8,265 nt of DNA, from the NCBI GenBank assembly GCA_003242425.1, contig QGUL01000060.1, positions 1 through 8,265 of the forward strand. Direction: 5' to 3'. A program made the position numbers and the translations under genes. The number at the start of each line of letters is the position of its first letter. The stretch's first letter is position 1. The notes beneath the pieces are model-generated. The model was not told the DNA's origin, searched no databases, and saw only the letters and a list, made by a program, of their open reading frames with translations. Source of the DNA: Pseudomonadota bacterium (lineage in GTDB: Bacteria > Pseudomonadota > Gammaproteobacteria > Burkholderiales > SG8-39). Positions 1-5,378 of this stretch are shown piece by piece.

Positions 1-37
1 CGGGCTTGTTGGGCGGGCGGGGGGGGGGCGCGCCTGA
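1..37 (+). CDS. livH: Probable C-terminal tail of LivH permease (partial)
   Basis: In the frame beginning at base 2 the sequence reads GLVGRAGGGRA followed by a TGA at 35-37. LivH-type permeases, the usual partner encoded just before LivM, commonly end in a short motif of the type RP-x-GL-x-G, and the visible residues fit such an ending. The position directly before livM also fits. Only about 11 residues are visible, and the frame passes through a run of ten G (19-28), where a length error would change the reading. The identification is therefore inference from context plus a short motif. Confidence 0.4.
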   Translation, partial: GLVGRAGGGRA

Positions 38-75
38 ACCCCCGGTTTGAGGCCCTGAAACGCCCCCCGGGGGCG

Positions 76-1107
76 ATGGCCGCCGGCCTGCTGCTCGTGG
101 CGGCGGCGCTCGTGCTCCTGCCGTTCGTCGCGGGCAGCGTGGGCGGCCCCGCGTGGGTGCGGGTGCTGGACTTCGCGCTGCTCTACATCATGCTCGCGCT
201 CGGCCTGAACATCGTGGTCGGCTTCGCCGGGCTGCTCGACCTCGGCTATATCGCCTTCTACGCCGTGGGCGCGTACTGCTACGCGCTGCTCGCCTCGCCG
301 CATTTCGACATCCATCTGCCGGCGTGGACGCTGCTGCCCATCGGAGCGGTGATGGCGGCGATTTTCGGCGTGCTGCTCGGCGCGCCCGTGCTGCGGCTGC
401 GCGGCGACTATCTCGCCATCGTCACGCTCGGCTTCGGCGAGATCATCCGCATCTTCCTCAACAACCTCAACGCGCCGGTCAACATCACCAACGGTCCGCA
501 GGGGATTTCGCGCATCGACCCGCTCGCCTTCGGCGAGTTCTCGCTCGCGAAGTCGCAGACGCTGTTCGGCATCACGCTGAGCAGCGCGCATCTGCATTAC
601 TACTTCTTCCTCGTCTGCGCGCTGCTGACGATCTTCATCTGCATGCGGCTGGAGGACTCGCGCATCGGCCGCGCCTGGGTGGCGATCCGCGAAGACGAAA
701 TCGCCGCCAAGGCCATGGGCATCAACACCCGCAACGTCAAACTGCTCGCCTTCGCCATGGGCGCCACCTTCGGCGGGGTTGCGGGCGGTTTGTTCGCGGG
801 CTTCCAGGCCTTCGTCAGCCCTGAGAGCTTCATCCTCATGGAGTCGATCGTGGTGCTGTGCGCGGTGGTGCTGGGCGGCATGGGCAACATCCCCGGCGTC
901 GTCCTCGGCGGCATCATCCTCGCCACGCTGCCGGAGTTCCTGCGCTACACCATCATGCCGGCGCAGCAGTATCTGTTCGGCAAGCAGATCGTCGATCCGG
1001 AAGTGCTGCGCACCCTGCTGTTCGGCTCGGCGCTGGTGCTGGTAATGCTGTTCCGGCCGGCCGGGCTGTGGCCCTCGCAGGTGCGCAAGCGGGAGCTGAC
1101 GCAATGA
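76..1107 (+). CDS. livM: Branched-chain amino acid ABC transporter permease LivM
   Basis: This is one of the two inner-membrane permease subunits of a LivFGHMJ-type importer for leucine/isoleucine/valine or related carboxylates. The 343 residues are dominated by hydrophobic segments. Family hallmarks are visible: FAGLLDLGY around residues 50-58, LRLRGDYLAIVTLGFGEIIR around 106-126, and the cytoplasmic coupling segment RIGRAWVAIREDEIAAKAMGIN around 196-217, which contacts the ATPases. The C-terminus LLFRPAGLWPS-like ending is typical. The stop overlaps the livG start by four bases. The start is uncertain: the frame stays open to the left edge, no clear Shine-Dalgarno precedes ATG 76, and the upstream in-frame residues (LNPRFEALKRPPGA) look like a plausible cytoplasmic tail that would start at CTG 34, overlapping the probable livH stop. 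ATG 76 is used as the only ATG available. The substrate cannot be read from the sequence, and the binding protein gene is not in view. Confidence 0.93.
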   Translation: MAAGLLLVAAALVLLPFVAGSVGGPAWVRVLDFALLYIMLALGLNIVVGFAGLLDLGYIAFYAVGAYCYALLASPHFDIHLPAWTLLPIGAVMAAIFGVLLGAPVLRLRGDYLAIVTLGFGEIIRIFLNNLNAPVNITNGPQGISRIDPLAFGEFSLAKSQTLFGITLSSAHLHYYFFLVCALLTIFICMRLEDSRIGRAWVAIREDEIAAKAMGINTRNVKLLAFAMGATFGGVAGGLFAGFQAFVSPESFILMESIVVLCAVVLGGMGNIPGVVLGGIILATLPEFLRYTIMPAQQYLFGKQIVDPEVLRTLLFGSALVLVMLFRPAGLWPSQVRKRELTQ

Positions 1108-1871
1108 CGGTGCTGCTGGAAGCCCGCAACATCGACAAGCGTTTCGGCGGCCTGCAGGCGCTGACCGACGTCTCGCTGTCGATGGCGCGGGGGCAGATCT
1201 ACGGCCTCATCGGTCCGAACGGCGCCGGCAAGACCACCTTCTTCAACTGCCTCACCGGCCTCTACCGTCCCGACGGCGGCATGTTCGTGTTCGACGGCGA
1301 GCCGCTGGCCACGCATGCGCCGCACGAAGTCGCCAGGCGCGGCATCGCCCGCACTTTCCAGAACATCCGGCTGTTCGCCAACATGAGCGCGCTGGAGAAC
1401 GTGATGGTCGGCCGCCACACGCGTACGCGCAGCGGCGTGCTGAGCGCCATCTTCCGCACGCGCCGCATGCGTGCGGAGGAACGTGCCGTTCACGAGCGTG
1501 CCTATGCGCTGCTCGAATACGTCGGCCTGGCCGACCGTCAGCACGAGCTGGCGAAGAATCTTTCCTACGGCGATCAGCGGCGGCTGGAAATCGCGCGCGC
1601 CCTCGCAACCGAGCCCAAACTGCTGGCACTCGACGAACCGGCCGCCGGCATGAACGCCACCGAGCGTGAGCGTCTGCGCGCTCTGCTGTGCCGCATCCGC
1701 GACGACGGCGTCAGCCTGCTCCTGATCGAACACGATGTGGCGCTGGTGATGGGACTTTGCGACCGCGTCGCGGTGCTCGATTACGGCAGGAAGATCGCCG
1801 AAGGCTCGCCGGCCGAAGTGCAGCGCGATCCGGCCGTCATCGAAGCCTATCTGGGCGGGACGATCGCATGA
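1104..1871 (+). CDS. livG: Branched-chain amino acid ABC transporter ATP-binding protein LivG
   Basis: This is a cytoplasmic ATPase that, paired with LivF, drives the LivHM permease. The 255 residues hold all ABC elements: Walker A GPNGAGKTT at 37-45, Q-loop Gln86 in ARTFQNIRLF, the signature LSYGDQRRLE from 153, Walker B LLALDEP with Asp177/Glu178, and H-loop His210 in LIEHDV. The LSYGDQ signature in place of LSGGQ, the long helical insert before it (about 105-150) and the PAAGMN D-loop are LivG family traits. The start ATG lies in an ATGA overlap with livM and has a GGGAG Shine-Dalgarno at 1091-1095. This fixes the start well downstream of the longer open frame. The 3' end overlaps livF the same way, which implies translational coupling and balanced subunit production. 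Confidence 0.96.
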   Translation: MTVLLEARNIDKRFGGLQALTDVSLSMARGQIYGLIGPNGAGKTTFFNCLTGLYRPDGGMFVFDGEPLATHAPHEVARRGIARTFQNIRLFANMSALENVMVGRHTRTRSGVLSAIFRTRRMRAEERAVHERAYALLEYVGLADRQHELAKNLSYGDQRRLEIARALATEPKLLALDEPAAGMNATERERLRALLCRIRDDGVSLLLIEHDVALVMGLCDRVAVLDYGRKIAEGSPAEVQRDPAVIEAYLGGTIA

Positions 1872-2596
1872 GCGAATTGCTGCTACGCGTCCAGGGCCTG
1901 CGCGTGGCCTACGGCGGCATCCAGGCGGTGAAAGGCATCGATCTGGAGGTGTACCGGGGCGAACTCGTCGCGCTCATCGGCGCCAACGGCGCCGGCAAGA
2001 CCACGACCTTGAAGGCCCTGATGCGCATGCTGCCCTGGGCGGGCGGCACGGTGCATTACCAGGGACTCGATCTGGCCCGTCTGGCGCCGCACGAGCTGGT
2101 GAAGCACGGCCTGGCGCTGGTGCCGGAGGGCCGCGGCGTGTTCGCACGGCTCACCGTCGAAGAGAACCTGGAGATGGGCGCGTTCAACCGGCTGCGCGAT
2201 CCGGCGGTCGCCGAGGACATGGCGCGGATGTACGAGCTCTTCCCGCGCCTGAAGGAACGGCGCAAACAGCTCGCGGGCACGCTCTCCGGCGGCGAGCAGC
2301 AGATGCTCGCGCTCTCCCGCGCGCTGATGTGCCGTCCGCAACTGCTGCTGCTCGACGAGCCGAGCATGGGCCTTGCGCCGATGGTCGTGCAGCGCATCTT
2401 CGAAGTCATCCACGCCATCAACCAGGCCGGCACGACCATCCTGCTGGTCGAGCAGAACGCCAAGCTGGCGCTGCAACTCGCCGCGCGCGCCTATGTGATG
2501 GAGAGCGGCCTCATCACGCTGTCGGGCGCGGCGCAGACGCTCGCCAACGATCCCAAGGTGCGCGCGGCCTATCTCGGCGAGAGCGCCGCCGGCTGA
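1868..2596 (+). CDS. livF: Branched-chain amino acid ABC transporter ATP-binding protein LivF
   Basis: This is the second ATPase subunit of the importer. The 242 residues contain Walker A GANGAGKTT (38-46), the LivF-typical PEGRGVF (86-92), signature LSGGEQQ (139-145), Walker B LLLLDEP with Asp163/Glu164, and SMGLAPMVV after it. The usual H-loop histidine is replaced by Gln196 in LLVEQN, which is normal for LivF and means LivG supplies the histidine. The start is ATG 1868 in an ATGA overlap with the livG stop, with GGGA at 1857-1860 as a weak ribosome site. It is the last gene of the operon. Its stop lies one base from the stop of the convergent reductase gene, so no conventional terminator fits between them. 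Confidence 0.96.
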   Translation: MSELLLRVQGLRVAYGGIQAVKGIDLEVYRGELVALIGANGAGKTTTLKALMRMLPWAGGTVHYQGLDLARLAPHELVKHGLALVPEGRGVFARLTVEENLEMGAFNRLRDPAVAEDMARMYELFPRLKERRKQLAGTLSGGEQQMLALSRALMCRPQLLLLDEPSMGLAPMVVQRIFEVIHAINQAGTTILLVEQNAKLALQLAARAYVMESGLITLSGAAQTLANDPKVRAAYLGESAAG

Positions 2597-2624
2597 ATCA
2601 GCCGATGTGCTGGCCCTTGGCCAG
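2575..2624. terminator. Cluster of three short hairpins at the livF/reductase convergent junction
   Basis: Three perfect inverted repeats lie almost end to end. At 2575-2588 CGGCG pairs with CGCCG around AGAG. At 2590-2604 CGGCTGA pairs with TCAGCCG around a single A and contains both stop codons. At 2610-2624 CTGGCC pairs with GGCCAG around CTT. None is followed by a T-tract on either strand, so classical intrinsic termination is not supported. They could act as bidirectional pause or mRNA-end-protecting structures. In GC-rich DNA such short repeats also arise by chance, so the assignment is tentative. Confidence 0.25.
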
Positions 2625-3638
2625 ATCGGCGGCGGTGAGGAAGGCGTCGGCGTAGAACTCCTCCAGCGGCAGGCCGCGCTCGTGATGGAAGTCGTGGCGC
2701 GCCGCTTCGACCATGACCGGCGCGCCGCAGGCGTAGACCTGGTAGCCGGAGAGGTCGGCGTGGTCTTCCATCACCGCGCGATGGACGAAACCCGTGCGGC
2801 CCTGCCAGTTGTCCTCCGGCAGCGCGTCGGACACGATCGGCACGAAGCGGAAGTTCGGATGCGTCGCGGCCCATTGCTCGGCCAGCGCCGCCATGTAGAG
2901 ATCCTTGGGCCGGCGGCCGCCCCAGTACAGCACCATGTCGCGCTGTACGCCTTCTCTGAACGCCGCTTCGAGAATCGACTTGATGGGCGCGAAGCCCGTG
3001 CCGCTGGCGACGAAGATCACCGGCTTGTCGCTGTCCTCGCGTAGGAAGAAGGAACCCAGCGGCCCTTCGAAGCGCAGGATCTCGCGTTCCTTCATGGTGT
3101 TGAAGACGTAGTCGGTGAAACTGCCGCCCGGCACGTGACGGATGTGCAGCTCCAGGGTGGCGTCGTCGTGCGGTGCGTTGGCCATGGAGAAGCTCCTGCG
3201 CGAGCCGTCCCTGAGGATGAACTCGATGTACTGGCCGGGCAGGAACTGCAGCCGCTCGTTCGCGGGCAGGGCGAGATGCAGGACGATGACGTCGTCGGTT
3301 ATCCGGTCGATCTTCTGTACCCGGCAGGGCAGCTTGCGGACCGGGATATCCTTCACCGCCCCGATTTCGCGGCATTCGATCACCAGATCGCTGCGCGGAC
3401 GGGCGACGCAGAAGAGCGCGAAGCCGGCTGCCCGTTCCTCGTCGGAGAGCGCGCTGTTCTGGTAGGTGCCGTATTCGACCTCGCCGGCGAGAATCTTGCC
3501 CTTGCAGGAACCGCAGGCGCCGTTGCGGCAGCCGTAGGGCAGATGGAAACCGTCGTCGAGCGCGGCGTGCAGGACGGTTTCGTCTTCCTCGACCGTGAAG
3601 CTGTTGCCGCTGGGCTGGATCGTGACGCGATAGCTCAT
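2598..3638 (-). CDS. Ferredoxin-type 2Fe-2S / FAD / NAD(P)H reductase
   Basis: This is a cytoplasmic electron-transfer flavoprotein that should pass electrons from NAD(P)H via FAD to a 2Fe-2S cluster and on to an unknown partner. The 346 residues contain three modules. A plant-type ferredoxin domain (1-90) has cluster ligands Cys37, Cys42, Cys45 and Cys77 (C-x4-C-x2-C-x31-C). An FAD-binding barrel (about 100-198) has RRSFSMANAP at 147-156 and GPLGSFFL at 192-199. A nucleotide-binding domain has ASGTGFAPIK at 211-220, YWGGRRPKDLY at 238-248, CGAPVM at 304-309 and FYADAF at 328-333. The order matches phenol/toluene monooxygenase reductases and proteins commonly named CDP-6-deoxy-delta-3,4-glucoseen reductase. 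No sugar-nucleotide or oxygenase genes are nearby, so that specific name is not supported. The start MSYRVTI is chosen because the ferredoxin fold begins there; the frame stays open 87 codons further but that part overlaps the divergent gene. No Shine-Dalgarno is visible before it. Confidence 0.9.
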   Translation of the reverse strand: MSYRVTIQPSGNSFTVEEDETVLHAALDDGFHLPYGCRNGACGSCKGKILAGEVEYGTYQNSALSDEERAAGFALFCVARPRSDLVIECREIGAVKDIPVRKLPCRVQKIDRITDDVIVLHLALPANERLQFLPGQYIEFILRDGSRRSFSMANAPHDDATLELHIRHVPGGSFTDYVFNTMKEREILRFEGPLGSFFLREDSDKPVIFVASGTGFAPIKSILEAAFREGVQRDMVLYWGGRRPKDLYMAALAEQWAATHPNFRFVPIVSDALPEDNWQGRTGFVHRAVMEDHADLSGYQVYACGAPVMVEAARHDFHHERGLPLEEFYADAFLTAADLAKGQHIG

Positions 3639-3692
3639 CTTGTAGTGTGGGCGCGGGCGGCCGGATGCCGCCGCATTGCCTAGAATTGCGAA
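3639..3692. promoter_or_regulatory. Divergent promoter region with inverted repeat
   Basis: This 54-base spacer separates the reductase (leftward) and the SDR gene (rightward), so it should hold promoters for both. It contains a perfect inverted repeat, GGCGGC and GCCGCC around CGGAT, at 3656-3672, which could be an operator or a hairpin. A TAGAAT at 3681-3686 resembles a -10 box for the rightward gene, but it lies only 6 bases before ATG 3693 and has no good -35 partner. Neither start codon has a recognisable Shine-Dalgarno. Confidence 0.35.
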
Positions 3693-4559
3693 ATGGAACG
3701 ATTGCTGATCGTGGGTTGCGGCGACATCGCGCGCCGCGCGTTGCCGCGGCTGAAGGCGCGTTACGCCGTTACCGCGCTGGTACGCGACCCGGACGATGCC
3801 GCGGCCTTGCGTGCGCGCGGGATCGACACGTTCGTGGCCGACCTCGACCGGCCGGCGACGCTGTCGCAACTCGCAGGGCCGGTGCATCATCTGCTGCATC
3901 TGGCACCGCCCGACGATGGCGGCGACGAGGACCGGCGCACGCGCGGTCTCGTTGCCGTCCTGACGGCCAAGGGCATGTTACCACGCAGGGTGGTGTATAT
4001 CAGCACCAGCGGCGTCTACGGCGATTGCGGCGGCGCGCGGGTGGACGAAACGCGCGCGCCGAATCCGCAAAGCGCGCGTGCCCGGCGTCGGCTCGATGCC
4101 GAACGCGTGTTGCGGGCGTGGCAGCCGGGCACGGTGATCCTGCGGGTACCGGGAATCTATGCCGCCGACCGTCTGCCGCTCGCGCGGCTGCGCCAGGGCA
4201 TTCCGGTGTTGCGCGAGGAGGACGATGTCTATACCAACCATATCCATGCCGAGGACCTTGCCGCCGCGCTGCTCGCCGCCCTCGAGCGCGCGCCCGAGGG
4301 CGGGCTCTACAATGTCAGCGACGACACGGAAATGAAGATGGGCGAGTGGTTCGACTTCGTCGCCGACCGCCACGGCCTGCCGCGCCCGCCGCGGGTTTCT
4401 CGCGCTGAGGCGGCGGACGTGATTCCGCCGGCGCTGCTGTCGTTCATGTCGGAATCGCGGCGCCTGTCGAATGCCCGTTTGAAGCGCGAACTCGGTTTCC
4501 GTCTGCGCTATCCCACGGTACGCGAGGGCGTGCCCGTTGCCATCGAGGGGACAAGATGA
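3693..4559 (+). CDS. Atypical SDR-family NAD(P)-binding protein (epimerase-like)
   Basis: This 288-residue protein has the Rossmann fold of extended short-chain dehydrogenases/epimerases. Visible are the N-terminal nucleotide loop LLIVGCGDIAR (4-14), LVRDP at 29-33 after the second strand (an Arg there often favours NADP), the strand-and-serine motif YISTSGVYGD at 102-111, and VDE at 117-119. It resembles the YeeZ-like group of small epimerase-like proteins. The canonical YxxxK catalytic pair is not found: where it would precede a LAAE-like motif, the sequence reads RARRRLDAE (129-137). Enzymatic function is therefore uncertain; it may bind a dinucleotide without classical SDR chemistry. The start is fixed, because an in-frame TAG (3681-3683) lies 12 bases upstream with no other start between. 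The stop overlaps cutA by four bases (ATGA), making it the first gene of a three-gene operon. Confidence 0.85.
   Translation: MERLLIVGCGDIARRALPRLKARYAVTALVRDPDDAAALRARGIDTFVADLDRPATLSQLAGPVHHLLHLAPPDDGGDEDRRTRGLVAVLTAKGMLPRRVVYISTSGVYGDCGGARVDETRAPNPQSARARRRLDAERVLRAWQPGTVILRVPGIYAADRLPLARLRQGIPVLREEDDVYTNHIHAEDLAAALLAALERAPEGGLYNVSDDTEMKMGEWFDFVADRHGLPRPPRVSRAEAADVIPPALLSFMSESRRLSNARLKRELGFRLRYPTVREGVPVAIEGTR
4545..4550 (+). promoter_or_regulatory. Ribosome binding site for cutA
   Basis: GAGGGG lies five bases before ATG 4556, inside the end of the SDR gene. It supports starting cutA at the ATGA overlap and suggests that cutA can be initiated independently as well as by coupling. Confidence 0.6.
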
Positions 4560-4885
4560 CGCCGTCCACATTGCTGGTGATTTCCAATCTGCCCGACCGC
4601 GCCACCGCCGAGACGCTCGCCGCCGCGCTGGTGCAGCGTCAGGCCGCGGCTTGCGTGAACATCATGGCGCCGTGCATGTCCGTATACCGCTGGAAAGGCG
4701 CGGTGGAGCAAAGCGAGGAAGTGCCGGTGCTCATCAAGACCGCCGCCGACCGCTACGCCCTCGTCGAGCGCATCGTGCGCGAGCTGCATCCCTACGAGGT
4801 GCCGGAACTCATCGCGCTGCCGATCGAGCGCGGTCTCGCGGCCTATCTCGACTGGGTCGTGGCCGAGACGCGCGCCGAGAATTGA
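4556..4885 (+). CDS. cutA: Divalent-cation tolerance protein CutA
   Basis: CutA is a small, very stable trimeric protein with a PII-like ferredoxin fold, linked genetically to copper/divalent metal tolerance in E. coli; its biochemical role is not settled. The 109 residues match the usual family length and carry its signatures: AACVNI (31-36), Y44 and W46 in SVYRWKG, KT at 61-62, HPYEVPEL at 78-85 and YLDW at 97-100. It overlaps the SDR stop by four bases and is followed after 10 bases by the DsbD-alpha gene. A cutA-dsbD neighbourhood is also seen in E. coli and other proteobacteria, so the linkage is conserved even though the dsbD partner here is reduced to one domain. Confidence 0.95.
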   Translation: MTPSTLLVISNLPDRATAETLAAALVQRQAAACVNIMAPCMSVYRWKGAVEQSEEVPVLIKTAADRYALVERIVRELHPYEVPELIALPIERGLAAYLDWVVAETRAEN

Positions 4886-4890
4886 AGGAG
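4885..4890 (+). promoter_or_regulatory. Ribosome binding site for the DsbD-alpha gene
   Basis: AAGGAG, five bases before ATG 4896, is the strongest Shine-Dalgarno sequence I noticed in the window. It fixes the start of the secreted protein and shows that the short open frame is meant to be translated. Confidence 0.75.
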
Positions 4891-4895
4891 CGCCG

Positions 4896-5339
4896 ATGCG
4901 AACGCGGCTTTGGCGATGGGTCGTTTTGCTGTGTGTGCTGGCTGCCGGCGCGCAGGCGCAGGAGCAGGAGCCGCTCGAACCCGACCGGGCTTTCCGGTTG
5001 AGCGTGCGCATGGCGGCGCCGGATGTCCTGGAAGTGCGCTACCGCATCGCCGAGGGCTATTACATGTACCGCGACAAGTTCGCGTTCGAGGTGCAGCCCG
5101 GGACGCTGCGGCTGGGCGAAGCGTCGTTTCCGCCCGGGCAGGTCAAGGAGGACCCCTTTTTCGGCAGGACGGAAATCTATAGCGGCGAGCTCAGCATCCG
5201 TATTCCCGTGAGCGGCCATGCCGAGCGCGGGCAACTGGTCGTCACGTCGCAGGGTTGCGCCGACATCATCGGCATCTGCTATCCGCCCCACAAACAGGTG
5301 CGCGAGTTCAAGCCCGTCACTGGCGCTCGCGGGCGCTGA
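4896..5339 (+). CDS. Stand-alone periplasmic DsbD alpha (N-terminal) domain protein
   Basis: DsbD moves reducing power from cytoplasmic thioredoxin across the inner membrane; its periplasmic alpha domain hands electrons to DsbC, DsbG and CcmG-type proteins. This 147-residue protein is only that domain. It has a signal peptide (about 1-21, basic MRTRLWR, hydrophobic core, cleavage near AQA), the strand and cap region YYMYRDKF (55-62) and DPFFGRTEIYSG (86-97), and the redox motif QGCADIIGICYPP (119-131) with Cys121 and Cys128. It ends 16 residues later. The eight-helix membrane domain and the C-terminal thioredoxin domain of full DsbD (about 570 residues) are absent, and the convergent oxidoreductase begins only 39 bases on, so no frameshifted remainder exists here. 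The cysteines are separated by six residues, against five in E. coli DsbD. A membrane electron donor (CcdA/ScsB-like or a full DsbD elsewhere) would be needed. Confidence 0.85.
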   Translation: MRTRLWRWVVLLCVLAAGAQAQEQEPLEPDRAFRLSVRMAAPDVLEVRYRIAEGYYMYRDKFAFEVQPGTLRLGEASFPPGQVKEDPFFGRTEIYSGELSIRIPVSGHAERGQLVVTSQGCADIIGICYPPHKQVREFKPVTGARGR

Positions 5340-5362
5340 CGGGACGAGGAGCGCGCGTCCGT
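5339..5362. terminator. Weak hairpin between convergent DsbD-alpha and oxidoreductase genes
   Basis: GGACG (5342-5346) can pair with CGTCC (5356-5360) around a 9-base loop, and the stem can be extended by two pairs past one bulged G. It begins at the last base of the DsbD-alpha stop codon and lies in the 39-base gap before the oxidoreductase stop. No T-tract follows in either direction, so it is at best a weak or factor-assisted terminator. Confidence 0.25.
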
Positions 5363-5378
5363 AGATGCGCCGACCCGA

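Noticed and set aside
19..28. Ten-G tract as a phase-variable switch for the liv operon
   Set aside because: A transporter of this kind is not a usual phase-variable target, the tract lies at the edge of the window, and a sequencing length error is at least as likely.
858..1103. N-terminal extension of livG to 858
   Set aside because: The extension lies within livM in another frame and has no ABC character; the ATGA overlap and the GGGAG ribosome site support ATG 1104.
3639..3899. Upstream extension of the reductase by 87 codons
   Set aside because: The extra residues lack domain character, overlap the divergent SDR gene, and the ferredoxin fold begins naturally at MSYRVTI.
5337..5378. Frameshifted remainder of full-length dsbD after the alpha domain
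   Set aside because: Only 39 bases lie between this stop and the convergent gene, and no membrane or thioredoxin domain sequence is found in any frame downstream.
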